From JAAUTT01 sp963846585 (GTDB taxonomy: Bacteria; Bacteroidota; Bacteroidia; Bacteroidales; JAAUTT01), in the NCBI GenBank assembly GCA_963846585.1, contig CAWJWO010000015.1, positions 558,001-622,000 on the forward strand: a DNA stretch of 64,000 nucleotides, written 5' to 3'. The notes under the pieces were generated by a model, which saw only the letters and a program-made list of their open reading frames with translations, made no database searches and was not told the DNA's origin. Below are positions 1-9,036 of this stretch, piece after piece; the stretch's first letter is position 1; every line of letters starts with the position of its first letter. The position numbers were made by a program, and so were the translations under genes.

Positions 1-186
1 ACATATACTTCCAATCCTGTCGTGCGTAGTACACATAAAAGTATTAATACCCATTTCAATGGATTGATCAATTACTTTTATAATTGCAGCATCTTCTTTG
101 AAACGAATAGATTGTGCTCTAGCTTTCTCGTCAGAAGAATGGTTAACTGCAAAAAACTGATTGTCGCCTAATATTACTTTGTCCAT
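1..186 (-). CDS. Hypothetical protein, 5' part only (runs off left edge)
   Basis: Reading leftwards from an ATG at 184-186, the frame stays open to base 1, giving the first 62 residues of a longer protein. It begins MDKVILGDNQFFAVNHSS and continues with a helix-like stretch and a MCTTHDR motif. I recognise the style of an uncharacterised protein found in polysaccharide loci, possibly TIM-barrel-like, but cannot assign a function. Its start overlaps the end of the upstream oxidoreductase gene by 13 bases, which suggests the two are co-transcribed and translationally coupled. Confidence 0.6.
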   Translation of the reverse strand, partial: MDKVILGDNQFFAVNHSSDEKARAQSIRFKEDAAIIKVIDQSIEMGINTFMCTTHDRIGSIC

Positions 187-1205
187 ATTTTACTATTATT
201 ATAGTCCGCAATAATCATGTCAATCACCTTGTCGGTATAAAGTGCCTGTTCAAATGAGTTAATAACAGATATTTTTTTGTCCTCGATACAATTGATAAAA
301 TAGTCAATTTGAGCACTATATTCCTCTCCTCGTAAATAAAAATTTACCGGAATTGCAAAATCAGTAATATATTTTATTGTCCAGCCCTTCTCTAACCCTT
401 CCTTTGTGGACTCTTCCTTTAAATATATTTTTATTTCGGTAGCATCACAAATAATCTTCCCTTTTTTCCCCAGGATGGTTAAAGTGGTTGACATTTTTCT
501 GTATGTTTCGTCACTCCAGTTAACTGACAGTAAACCACTCAAACCGTTTTCAAGAGTTAGCGTTCCATAAACCGCATCTTCAACTCCTTTGGAAAAAATA
601 CTTTTAAGTTGTGATCCGCTGGCCTTAACAGGGCGACCAATTATTTCCTGAATAAGATTTATAACATGTGACGCATAATCGTATAAACATCCGCCACCTT
701 CTTCGGGTTTTGATCGCCAGGTAGTTCCTTTTTCTTTTGTGACAACAGGCCCATATGCTTCGCCAACAAAATGAACCAAATCACCTAATATTTTTGATTT
801 CAGTAATCGTTTCAACTCTCTGAAAGTGCCAATAAAATGATTATGATAACCTACCTGATTGTTTAAACCACTTTTATTTGCGAGGTTTACCAATTCTTCT
901 CCATAATTTACGCTTAAGCTGAAAGGTTTTTCGCAAAACACATGCAGACCTTTTTCCAATGCATATTTAACCATCGGATAATGAAAACGGGTTGGAGTAG
1001 CAATTAATGTAAAATCCAATGTTTCAGTATTAATCATTTCATTATAATCATTGTAGGTTTTTACAGGACTGAATTTTTTAAAAGCATCAAGCAATAATGT
1101 TGAAGTATCACATACTGCACATATTTCCACACCCGGATGTGCACCAACAATGGCGGCATGCGAAAGCCCCATTTTACCAAGACCTGCAATTGCTCCTTTA
1201 ATCAT
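174..1205 (-). CDS. Gfo/Idh/MocA family NAD(P)-dependent oxidoreductase
   Basis: A 343-residue protein of normal length for the family. The N-terminal Rossmann fold shows GAIAGLGKMG at residues 4-13. The family hallmark CEKPFS at residues 91-96 carries the Lys-Pro that contacts cofactor and substrate. The C-terminal half is the alpha/beta domain with a GGGCLYDYASH segment. Such enzymes oxidise or reduce sugars or nucleotide sugars in the cytoplasm, so in this locus it may make a modified sugar precursor, but the substrate cannot be read from sequence. Its 5' end overlaps the upstream GT26 gene by 8 bases and its 3' end overlaps the next gene by 13, so it sits inside one operon. Confidence 0.9.
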   Translation of the reverse strand: MIKGAIAGLGKMGLSHAAIVGAHPGVEICAVCDTSTLLLDAFKKFSPVKTYNDYNEMINTETLDFTLIATPTRFHYPMVKYALEKGLHVFCEKPFSLSVNYGEELVNLANKSGLNNQVGYHNHFIGTFRELKRLLKSKILGDLVHFVGEAYGPVVTKEKGTTWRSKPEEGGGCLYDYASHVINLIQEIIGRPVKASGSQLKSIFSKGVEDAVYGTLTLENGLSGLLSVNWSDETYRKMSTTLTILGKKGKIICDATEIKIYLKEESTKEGLEKGWTIKYITDFAIPVNFYLRGEEYSAQIDYFINCIEDKKISVINSFEQALYTDKVIDMIIADYNNSKIWTK

Positions 1206-1932
1206 ATTTTTTTATTTTTAAGAATATTAATATTATATCCCGAAAAAACAACAACTGATTTCCAATATTTCTTCGGAATACTTCCGGCCTCATAAAAATG
1301 CGTATGAACCAACCCATTCTGATTTTAAACCAAAACGGATGAATAGGTTTTTGTGTTCCTGCAAACCAATCGAATACATTGCCAATACAAATAGTTAATC
1401 CGGCATTTAATTGTTTTTTATGTTTAATTGCCCATTTTTCCTGTTTTGGGCAAGTCATCCCAATAAAAAGGATATCCGGTTGAAAATTATTTATTGATTT
1501 TACCATGAAATCATTCTCGTCATCAGAAAATTCTGCTTTATACGGAGGTGAATAGGAATCGGTAACTATATATGGATAATCAATTTGAGAACGACTTTTA
1601 ATTTTTTGTAAAGTACTTTCTGAAGATCCTAAAAAAAAAGCCTTCCCTTTTTGTGTATTTAACCTGTCCATAAAATGATAAAATACTTCAGGTCCCTGAT
1701 TTCGCTTAATATTTTTACCATGTAGCAAAATAGATGCAAATGCAAAATACACCCCATCCAGAACCAAATAATCAGAAGTTTTCAAAGCATAATTAAATTC
1801 ATGATCCCTGGTAGAAATACCATATGAATTTGGGCTAATAGTATTTATTACCCTGCAACGATCAGATTTAACAGGGATAAGTGATAAATTGTCTGAAAAA
1901 ACTTTAAAGCCTAATGTTTGAACAATTTTCAT
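1198..1932 (-). CDS. WecG/TagA/CpsF family glycosyltransferase (GT26)
   Basis: A 244-residue cytoplasmic or membrane-peripheral glycosyltransferase. The GT26 signatures are visible: LVLDGVYFAFAS near residue 57 and LFIGMTCPKQEKWA near 155, the latter containing the conserved G-x-x-x-P-K-Q-E, followed by GNVFDWFAG. GT26 enzymes usually add the second sugar (for example ManNAc-type) to a lipid-linked first sugar, so this is a candidate for an early transfer onto the undecaprenyl carrier. No priming transferase for the first sugar lies in the window. It overlaps the downstream oxidoreductase gene. Confidence 0.9.
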   Translation of the reverse strand: MKIVQTLGFKVFSDNLSLIPVKSDRCRVINTISPNSYGISTRDHEFNYALKTSDYLVLDGVYFAFASILLHGKNIKRNQGPEVFYHFMDRLNTQKGKAFFLGSSESTLQKIKSRSQIDYPYIVTDSYSPPYKAEFSDDENDFMVKSINNFQPDILFIGMTCPKQEKWAIKHKKQLNAGLTICIGNVFDWFAGTQKPIHPFWFKIRMGWFIRIFMRPEVFRRNIGNQLLFFRDIILIFLKIKKYD

Positions 1933-1976
1933 TTTATATCATCAAAGCTCATATGGTTAGTAATATGTATAACTGA

Positions 1977-2522
1977 TTACTTCGAATAGTTCAAATGATA
2001 AAGGCGGATATGTTCTTTCAATTGTTCATCACTATCGAATCGATTTCGAATTTTTTTGGCCGGATTGCCTGCATAAATTGAGTATGGTTCAACATTTTTA
2101 GTAACAACTGAGCCAGCTGCAATTATACTCCCAATGCCTATAGTTACTCCTGACAGAACAATAGAACCAACTCCAATCCAGACATCATCCTGAACAATAA
2201 TTTTTTGATTCAATCCCTTCCAATTGTAATCTTTATCTCTGATTTGACTTGCCAAACGGGTAGGTACTCCTATTTGTTGATGATGATGATCATATTTCCC
2301 TATCAATGCAACATAATTGGCAAAAATGACATGATTTCCTATTTCAGCATCACATTCAATAATTGAATATTTACCTAAATAAAAATTGTCACCTATTACA
2401 ATTGAATGCTTTGCCCATAAGAATACTCCTCTGCCCGCATGAAAATTTTTACCAATAGTATATTTATGAAACTTTATATAACGAAGATAAAAATAATAAA
2501 ATGTCTTTAGAATTCTAATCAT
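1977..2522 (-). CDS. Left-handed beta-helix acyltransferase (WcaF/Maa type)
   Basis: A 181-residue protein with imperfect hexapeptide repeats between about residues 45 and 160 (VIGDNFYLGKYS, VWIGVGSIVLSGVTIGIGS), ending in the NPAKKIRNRF motif typical of the sugar O-acetyltransferase group. The His cluster in IGKYDHHHQQ lies where the family's catalytic His is found. It probably O- or N-acetylates a sugar of the repeat unit using acetyl-CoA in the cytoplasm. The flanking genes are glycosyltransferases on the same strand, with gaps of about 45-50 bases. Confidence 0.85.
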   Translation of the reverse strand: MIRILKTFYYFYLRYIKFHKYTIGKNFHAGRGVFLWAKHSIVIGDNFYLGKYSIIECDAEIGNHVIFANYVALIGKYDHHHQQIGVPTRLASQIRDKDYNWKGLNQKIIVQDDVWIGVGSIVLSGVTIGIGSIIAAGSVVTKNVEPYSIYAGNPAKKIRNRFDSDEQLKEHIRLYHLNYSK

Positions 2523-2573
2523 TTAAAAGTTGTTTGAAATATTAAAGTAATTTAACCCAAAAAGTGATGTCTT

Positions 2574-3710
2574 TTATTTATCAATTATTTTTTGAAGTAT
2601 ATTGTATAGCTTATTTTCAAATATATTTAAAGTAAATTCCCTTTCATATTTTTTCCGGCCTGCATTACCCATTTTTATACGTAAATCAGAATTACTTATC
2701 AGAATTTCCATTGCGTAAGCCAATGATTCAACATCCATTTGAGGCACCATAAATCCTGTAATTCCATCATCAATAATATCAGGAATTCCACCTTCAAATG
2801 TCGAAATTACAGGTTTTGAGTGTTGCATAGCTTCCAAAATAACTATTCCAAAAGTTTCATAGTAATAATATGTTGGGAAAACAAATATATCAGATTCTTT
2901 AAATGCTTTAATCTTTTCATCTTCATATTTTGCTCCCTCGTAACTTACCGTATCACCTAAACCTAAAAGTTTTATCCTGTCATTGAATTTAGATATTGTT
3001 ATATCACTTTCACCACCGATAAAAACACAATTGAATAAATAATCCTTCTTTTTTAGAATTGAACATGCATTCAGTAAAATATATACTCCTTTTGATTCAA
3101 TCAGATTTGATAGAAATAATATTTTAGTTGGTTTTTTTTCTTCCTGATCCAGCAACGAATGGTTATCAGATTTAAAAGATAAGGGGTAATTATTTTTTTC
3201 ATTGATTCCGTTTGGACAAATATGAACCCTGGAATAAGGTACGAAACTTTTAATGTCATTATAAAGCAGCTTTGAAATCAAAATAACTTCTGTATTTTGA
3301 AATACAAAACGATAACTTAATCGTTTAAGAAATTTATCCTGATGTAAACTTATACCCTTATTGTGAAGATGATAAATAATTTTAATTCTGAAGAGTTTTA
3401 GAGTAATTACAAAAAGTAAATCTCTATAAAATGCTGCTCCAGTTACTGTTACAGCTAGATAGCATAAATCAGGCCGGTTTCTTAATATTGAAAATAATAA
3501 CCTGAACCAGGTAATAAAAAAACTAAATATTTTTTTGAAATTGACAATTCCGGATTCGGCTACATTATGAGAAGCTAACAGATTAATATAATAACAATTA
3601 AATTTTTGGTTAATTAATTTACTCTCTTTAACATAAAGTCCCATCACGGATGAACCATGAACAGGCGGTGGCAAATGCAGAAGAAAGATGATTTTAGGTT
3701 TTTTTACCAT
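2574..3710 (-). CDS. Glycosyltransferase family 4
   Basis: A 378-residue GT-B fold transferase. The N-terminal acceptor domain begins KIIFLLHLPPPVHGSSVMG. The C-terminal donor domain has LFLSNLIESKGVYILLNA near residue 200 and the GT4 E-x7-E signature in ETFGIVILEAM, followed by GGIPDII and GITGFMVP. It retains anomeric configuration by family rule and would extend the lipid-linked repeat unit in the cytoplasm. The donor sugar is unknown. Only 17 bases separate it from the GT upstream, and that gap is made of short tandem repeats (see 3712-3735). Confidence 0.9.
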   Translation of the reverse strand: MVKKPKIIFLLHLPPPVHGSSVMGLYVKESKLINQKFNCYYINLLASHNVAESGIVNFKKIFSFFITWFRLLFSILRNRPDLCYLAVTVTGAAFYRDLLFVITLKLFRIKIIYHLHNKGISLHQDKFLKRLSYRFVFQNTEVILISKLLYNDIKSFVPYSRVHICPNGINEKNNYPLSFKSDNHSLLDQEEKKPTKILFLSNLIESKGVYILLNACSILKKKDYLFNCVFIGGESDITISKFNDRIKLLGLGDTVSYEGAKYEDEKIKAFKESDIFVFPTYYYYETFGIVILEAMQHSKPVISTFEGGIPDIIDDGITGFMVPQMDVESLAYAMEILISNSDLRIKMGNAGRKKYEREFTLNIFENKLYNILQKIIDK

Positions 3711-3711
3711 A

Positions 3712-3735
3712 TTAGCTTGTTAGCTTATTAGCTCA
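3712..3735. repeat. 8-bp tandem repeat, three units, between two GT genes
   Basis: TTAGCTTG, TTAGCTTA and TTAGCTCA follow each other without a gap. They fill the space between two minus-strand glycosyltransferase genes, and the third unit includes the stop codon of the upstream one. Copy-number change here would alter gene spacing and could affect coupling. Confidence 0.7.
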
Positions 3736-4609
3736 TTATTCTATCTTTTATTCTTTTAAGAAATGAGAATTTAGCTTTAAACTCATTTTCTAACTGAACA
3801 TCAATAACTGGTAATGGATCAAATTGAAAATTCAATTGGTTTGTTGTATCCAAATATGTTATAAATCGTTTAGTTTTTTTCGTATGAGTTGCACTTTCAC
3901 CAAAACCAATACTTACAATCTTTGATTTGGAAGGAAAGATCGTCAATTGATTTTGCCTGAACTGATGATAACACCACCGGATGGCCCATGAATCAATCAC
4001 TCCATCCATTTGTTTTTTTAACATCAGAGGCATATCGGATCCTCCCCGCATAAATTTTAATTGTTTTATTGGATTCCATTTAAATGAATTATAATCCTTT
4101 ACCTGCCAGTCCACATCCTGCCAACGATCTATCCACGTACCCCATCCCCAGGAAGATGCCCTGTAACCGGAATAATAATCCTTATTATATGTTTTAAGGG
4201 AAGGTAAGTTCATTGTATATCCTGAAATACTAAAAATTTTTTTGTTCATAAAGTAAAAATCCAGAGCCTGATTTAAAAAATCCAGAAAATTTGGTGAGGC
4301 AATTAAATCATCTTCCAATACAATAACTTTTCCATAAGTCTCAATAATTTTATTAACTCCATCAATAATAGAACTGGCTAAACCTTTATTTACAGATGAT
4401 TGAATTATTTCTTTAGATTTAAAACCCTCAACGGACCTGATGTACCTTCTGACTTCTTCTACTCTGGTGATTTCGAATTCATTTTTTGGACCATCCGAAA
4501 AAATGAATAATTCACTTGAAGATGCCAAAAAATTATGTTGCAATGATTCTATAGTTTTCCTTGTTTCAACAGGTCTGTTGTAGGTAAATAAACATATAGG
4601 CGCAGGCAT
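3728..4609 (-). CDS. GT2-like glycosyltransferase (copy 1 of a paralogous pair)
   Basis: A 293-residue GT-A fold protein. It opens MPAPICLFTYNRPVETRKT, has a nucleotide-binding VIVLEDDLIASPNFL (the D-D pair is the likely metal site) near residue 95, and a SWGWGTWIDRW segment near 150. It resembles the gene at 5273-6214 closely in its N-terminal half and in the GWGTW region, so the two look like tandem duplicates separated by one acyltransferase. The role is inferred to be transfer of a sugar to the growing glycan. The specific linkage is unknown. Confidence 0.82.
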   Translation of the reverse strand: MPAPICLFTYNRPVETRKTIESLQHNFLASSSELFIFSDGPKNEFEITRVEEVRRYIRSVEGFKSKEIIQSSVNKGLASSIIDGVNKIIETYGKVIVLEDDLIASPNFLDFLNQALDFYFMNKKIFSISGYTMNLPSLKTYNKDYYSGYRASSWGWGTWIDRWQDVDWQVKDYNSFKWNPIKQLKFMRGGSDMPLMLKKQMDGVIDSWAIRWCYHQFRQNQLTIFPSKSKIVSIGFGESATHTKKTKRFITYLDTTNQLNFQFDPLPVIDVQLENEFKAKFSFLKRIKDRIMS

Positions 4610-4621
4610 AAAAAATTTTGC

Positions 4622-5266
4622 TTATAAACTTAAAAATGATTGTATTTCTTTATGCCTGCTTATGAAATATTTAAAATAATTTTCCTGTAAAAGATTCAGG
4701 CTTAATCGCTCTTTTTCGGGGTACAAGGCAATTTCGTGCTCGATTACCTGTTTGGGGAAAAGTGTAAATCCAATTATTTTAGCCGGGTTACCCATTACAA
4801 TTGCATATGGAGGAATGGAACTACGACAGACGCTCCCACTGCCAATAACAGCACCTCGTCCGATTACCACACCTGCCAAAAGCGTTACATTGGAATATAA
4901 AACAACATCCTCTTCAACTATTACCTCTTTTGCAAATTGAATATCGTTAGAAGCTTTAATTCGGAAAAATTCACCTTTATAGTATGGGTGATTCCCTGTA
5001 ACTACCGTTAATCCTTCAGCAGCACCGGAATTCATTTTCATTACGAACCTGGCTTTGGTTGCAAGTATCGTAGCATTCCCAAGGATGCATGTATTCTCAT
5101 AAAGAAATACATTTTCAATTCCTTTAATCAAAATAGGAAACCGAACCCTTGCAGTAGGATCGATAAAACCAAATTTGCGACGTCTTACCTGGAAATAATT
5201 TCTATATAATGCAGTAAGCGATGACAAAAACAAATTAAATGATAATTTTTTTAATAAATTGTTCAT
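4622..5266 (-). CDS. Hexapeptide-repeat acyltransferase
   Basis: A 214-residue protein with left-handed beta-helix repeats (VVLYSNVTLLAGVVIGRGAV and neighbours) and the closing motif YAIVMGNPAKIIGF. A His in TGNHPYYKG matches the family's catalytic region. It probably acetylates a sugar or amino sugar in the repeat unit. It lies between the two paralogous GT2-like genes, with 12- and 6-base gaps, so the GT-acyltransferase-GT block looks like one cassette. Confidence 0.85.
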   Translation of the reverse strand: MNNLLKKLSFNLFLSSLTALYRNYFQVRRRKFGFIDPTARVRFPILIKGIENVFLYENTCILGNATILATKARFVMKMNSGAAEGLTVVTGNHPYYKGEFFRIKASNDIQFAKEVIVEEDVVLYSNVTLLAGVVIGRGAVIGSGSVCRSSIPPYAIVMGNPAKIIGFTLFPKQVIEHEIALYPEKERLSLNLLQENYFKYFISRHKEIQSFLSL

Positions 5267-5272
5267 TTTGTA

Positions 5273-6214
5273 TTACTTAATACCCATTCTCGATATTAAC
5301 TCTTTGAATATTTCAACCCTTCCTTTATGAGATATTAATAACTTCAATCTGAATATAATCTTGTACTTGAGAGTAAAATAATTCAAAAACTCTCTTACTG
5401 TTTGTCTATCGGAAGGTTGAAAAGAAGGAAAAACAAATTCAGTTTTATCCTGCTTAACCGGTATGGATATATAACTGTTTATTCCTTTGCAATTGGTGGC
5501 ATTTGCATTATGACCGATGTTGGTTATGAATGAACGGTTCGGAAAAACTGAATAATGTTTATTAATAAAATGATCGAAAGCCCAACGTACATACCATGAA
5601 TCCATTTTTTCAGAAAGGGTATCCTGCAACATCTTTGGTAAATCTGCCCCGCAATTTTTTCTGAATTCCTTTAAGATACGAGGGTTTGACTTTATTAAAG
5701 ATTTTATTATTGCCTTGTCGAAAATTTCCGGTTTCCATCGGTTACTCCATGTGCCCCATCCCCAGGATCCTGTGCGGGTTTGAAAATATGATTCTTTATA
5801 ATATTTTGATAAGTAAAATGAATATCCGTTAATAGATTGAATCATTGGATAATTCTTGTAAAAAACAAGTGCCTTATTCATATAATTCAAAAAATTCCGT
5901 GTACAAATCAGATCATCTTCCAACACAATAACAGTTTCAAATTTTAAAAGTAAGTTAGTTACTCCATTAATTATAGAAGATGCCAATCCCTTATTTTCTT
6001 TTGATTCTGTTATATGTATGGATTTAAAACCAGTTATGGATTGAATATACTCCCTAACCTCAGCAACTTTTTTTATATCCTGATCATTTTTAGCTCCATC
6101 GGAAAATATATATAAATCACTTTCCATAGCAAGATAATTACATTGCAGCGCTTCCAAAGTTTTCCTGGTTTCAATTAATCTGCTATAAGTAAACAGGCAT
6201 ACAGGAGCTGGCAT
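5273..6214 (-). CDS. GT2-like glycosyltransferase (copy 2 of a paralogous pair)
   Basis: A 313-residue protein beginning MPAPVCLFTYSRLIETRKT, nearly the same opening as the gene at 3728-4609. The metal-binding VIVLEDDLICTRNFL and the SWGWGTWSNRW segment are both kept, and the two copies diverge towards the C-terminus. It is presumably another transferase of the same locus with a different acceptor or donor. The adjacent gene at 6224-7180 has the same overall plan but is more distant. Confidence 0.82.
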   Translation of the reverse strand: MPAPVCLFTYSRLIETRKTLEALQCNYLAMESDLYIFSDGAKNDQDIKKVAEVREYIQSITGFKSIHITESKENKGLASSIINGVTNLLLKFETVIVLEDDLICTRNFLNYMNKALVFYKNYPMIQSINGYSFYLSKYYKESYFQTRTGSWGWGTWSNRWKPEIFDKAIIKSLIKSNPRILKEFRKNCGADLPKMLQDTLSEKMDSWYVRWAFDHFINKHYSVFPNRSFITNIGHNANATNCKGINSYISIPVKQDKTEFVFPSFQPSDRQTVREFLNYFTLKYKIIFRLKLLISHKGRVEIFKELISRMGIK

Positions 6215-6223
6215 TGTATATTA

Positions 6224-7180
6224 TTATTTAGGCTTTAAAAAATTAAAAATGGTGTATTTCAAAATCCTTATTAATCCATTTTCTCTTGTTAACCTTATAA
6301 ATCTTGACAAGGAATGACTATATACATTTTTATATGTAAATAAATCAGCTTTCCTGTTGATAATTTTATTTTTAGGATGAATCAATGGAAATAAAACAGG
6401 AAAGGTAATTGAAGGTTCCCTGATAGTGTCATACAGAAATGAATGAGCACCGGTATTTCTAAAACCCAAATTTAATACTAAATTGACATTTGGAGTTATT
6501 GCTATTCCACCATTCTTCCATATTGCAAACCACCATTGATAATCCCAAATATTTTTCTTTTCAGTTTCACTTTGTTTTACTTTGGTTTTCCAATATGATT
6601 TTTCTCTTTTACTTTGAAAAGCATGATCGAGGTCTCCGGAATTAAATGATTTTTCAAAATCAGGAATATTGTAACTGAATTTATTCCATGCTCTTCGCCA
6701 ACTAGCCCAACCCCATGTGATTGGATAATTGGAAAAAAAATAACTTGCATCACCCCGGATAATTCCATTTTGCATGTTTGTGCCTGAAATTATATAAACA
6801 CTTTCATCTTCCTTATACCTGGATAATAATTCGCTGCAAAATGGGAAAAAACTAATTTCAGGCAAACAATCATCTTCGAGAACTATACCTTCCTCAACCT
6901 GTTCAAAAAACCAGCTAATAGCAGAACATACGGCAAATCCACACCCCAGATTTTCTTCCCTGTACAATGTCTTTACTTCACAATCCCAATCAACCTGATC
7001 TATAATTGCCTTTGTTAACTTACAATTGATTGTGTCATCTGCTCTGCCTGGACGGGGACCATCTGCTGCAACAAATAAAAACTTTGGATTTACAGCCTTA
7101 ATACTATTGAATGTTCTTTGTGTAACATCTGGCCTGTTAAAAATCAAAAGCAAAACAGGAATGTTAAAATTTTGGATCAT
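6224..7180 (-). CDS. GT2-like glycosyltransferase
   Basis: A 318-residue GT-A protein. The N-terminus IPVLLLIFNRPDVTQRTF is the usual first strand of the family, EGIVLEDDCLPEISFF supplies the acidic pair, and PITWGWASWRRAW corresponds to the GWGTW segment in the two genes downstream. It belongs to the nucleotide-diphospho-sugar transferase superfamily. The three consecutive related GTs in this locus probably arose by duplication. Confidence 0.82.
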   Translation of the reverse strand: MIQNFNIPVLLLIFNRPDVTQRTFNSIKAVNPKFLFVAADGPRPGRADDTINCKLTKAIIDQVDWDCEVKTLYREENLGCGFAVCSAISWFFEQVEEGIVLEDDCLPEISFFPFCSELLSRYKEDESVYIISGTNMQNGIIRGDASYFFSNYPITWGWASWRRAWNKFSYNIPDFEKSFNSGDLDHAFQSKREKSYWKTKVKQSETEKKNIWDYQWWFAIWKNGGIAITPNVNLVLNLGFRNTGAHSFLYDTIREPSITFPVLFPLIHPKNKIINRKADLFTYKNVYSHSLSRFIRLTRENGLIRILKYTIFNFLKPK

Positions 7181-7229
7181 AGAATTTATTTTTTATTGAA
7201 TAGCGTACAATACAAATAATTATAAATTA

Positions 7230-8123
7230 TTACCAATAACTACCACCATCTATTTTTTTTGAATTATTTGGTTTTTCATTGGTAGCTGGTCGAATCCAAT
7301 GTTCGTTCATTAATTGGGAAATTTTTGGATTTTCTTCCCATCTTTTTCCCTTAATACCAAATAAAATTTGTAATGCACCTCCTAACAAAACAGCCTTTTT
7401 ACCTTTTCGTTTAATATGGGCAGCTAAAGGGAAACCATAGGCTCCGCAACCTATTAAAGCAATATCAAATTCTACCTTATCAATTTGTTGTTTCATATAA
7501 TCCAAAGCTAAAAACCAATTGTCAAATTCAGGTTTATTATTGGCAATAGATTGCACTGCTTTGATAGTTTTTAATTTAAATTCAGGAAGGATGTTTTGAT
7601 TATCAAAGAGGACTTGCCTTTTATTATATTGATTAATTATGCTTTCTTCAAAAGGATGAATCACCAAAACTGATTTGCCTTTAAGAACTTCCGTCCATGG
7701 ATGTATATGATAATATGGCTCCAAATCTTTGAGACGTATTTTTACAGCTGAATTTAATTCTTTAACAAAAAGCTTCTCCTCTTTTCTCCATGTTCCAAGT
7801 ATATCCACCAATTTCATATCCTTAATCATTAATTCGGAAAATTGCCTGATATTTTCCTCATTTGAAGGATAAAACCCTGAAAGAGTTGACATTTTATTAA
7901 GAATTACCTTACTTTTAAATTTTTCAATTATCCTTTTAAAAGGAATCTTTGAATTAACATAGTGAGCCATTGCCAAAAGTTCAGTAGAACCAAGTCGGGC
8001 AATCATAGAAGGTTTCTCAGCAATTAATTCAGTTTTAATAATATCAGAGGCTTGTTGATTTGAATAATAAACAAATGGCGATGAAACGCTATAAATATGA
8101 TAAATTCTTTGTAATATATTCAT
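7230..8123 (-). CDS. GT-D-like (DUF1792-like) putative glycosyltransferase, copy A
   Basis: A 297-residue protein without a signal peptide. Near residue 40 it has SMIARLGSTELLAM, resembling the RFGDGE region of GT-D (DUF1792) glycosyltransferases. Near 222 it has a Rossmann-like IALIGCGAYGFPLAAHIKRK followed by LLGGALQILFGIKGKRW, matching the C-terminal nucleotide-binding part of that family. It is clearly paralogous to 11468-12445. The family name is inferred from motif resemblance. The acidic DGE signature is replaced by STE here, so donor binding may differ from characterised GT-D enzymes. Confidence 0.6.
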   Translation of the reverse strand: MNILQRIYHIYSVSSPFVYYSNQQASDIIKTELIAEKPSMIARLGSTELLAMAHYVNSKIPFKRIIEKFKSKVILNKMSTLSGFYPSNEENIRQFSELMIKDMKLVDILGTWRKEEKLFVKELNSAVKIRLKDLEPYYHIHPWTEVLKGKSVLVIHPFEESIINQYNKRQVLFDNQNILPEFKLKTIKAVQSIANNKPEFDNWFLALDYMKQQIDKVEFDIALIGCGAYGFPLAAHIKRKGKKAVLLGGALQILFGIKGKRWEENPKISQLMNEHWIRPATNEKPNNSKKIDGGSYW

Positions 8124-8161
8124 TATTAAATTTCGTTATTAATATTTTTTTTCATTTTTTA

Positions 8162-9004
8162 TTATGTATTATTTTTTATCCAAACCGATGGAAATATTAA
8201 TCTTATATGTTGCATAATAAAACTTTTAATTGCTTTAAAAGTACCCCAATGCCTGTTTGCGTATATAAAATGTTGTAATGGAGACATCCCTAAGGGAGTA
8301 TAGAAGACCTTTAACCTTTTTAAAAATGTGAATGTGGGATTACACCATTTTTTAAGTCCTTCATCCTCACAGTATCCAATGATTTCAGATGATATCCAGG
8401 ATGATATATTTTTTTTTAGTGCTCTTAATCCATAATCAAAGTCACCGAATTGATGATGAAAATAGTTATCTAAATTACCAATTCTTTGAAAAACTATCCT
8501 GGGGACTAAAACAATATTTCCATTAAAAAAATAACAAATCTGAGGATAACCATTCGGAATAATCTTTTTATGATTTGATTCATCATAACCTCCATAGGTA
8601 ATTTTGTCTGAATTTACCGATTGGCAAACACCACATATAATTGATTGATTATTTTTTAATTCAGAATCATGTAATAAAACATCAATGGCATTAAATTTAA
8701 GTATTGTATCATCATTTAACCATAAATAAAAATCAAAATCTCTGTTATTTTTTGCTTTTTCCCATGCCAGATGCATTCCACGATTCCAAAACAGATTACC
8801 TTTACCTGCAATTAGATTTACCCTGGGAAAATTATTTTTTACTGCTTCTGAAGTACCATCTGTTGAACCATCATCGACCAAAAATACTTCTATATTAATA
8901 TTATTTGGCAATCTGCAATTAAATAAGGCATTTAGACAACTAATTGTACTTTCGATTCTATTATGACAGGTAATGAGTACAGCAATTTCGCTAACAATTT
9001 TCAT
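8162..9004 (-). CDS. Glycosyltransferase family 2 (rhamnosyltransferase-like)
   Basis: A 280-residue GT-A enzyme. It starts with IAVLITCHNRIESTISCLNA, carries the UDP/dTDP-binding VDDGSTDGTSEAV, then GNLFWNRGMHLAWEKA and the metal-binding WLNDDT. The combination GNxxWxRGM and WLNDD is typical of the rhamnosyltransferase-like branch of GT2. It acts on a lipid-linked acceptor at the cytoplasmic face of the inner membrane. Donor identity is not provable from sequence. Confidence 0.88.
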   Translation of the reverse strand: MKIVSEIAVLITCHNRIESTISCLNALFNCRLPNNINIEVFLVDDGSTDGTSEAVKNNFPRVNLIAGKGNLFWNRGMHLAWEKAKNNRDFDFYLWLNDDTILKFNAIDVLLHDSELKNNQSIICGVCQSVNSDKITYGGYDESNHKKIIPNGYPQICYFFNGNIVLVPRIVFQRIGNLDNYFHHQFGDFDYGLRALKKNISSWISSEIIGYCEDEGLKKWCNPTFTFLKRLKVFYTPLGMSPLQHFIYANRHWGTFKAIKSFIMQHIRLIFPSVWIKNNT

Positions 9005-9036
9005 TTGATTAATTGGATATTAAATATTTAGTCAAT

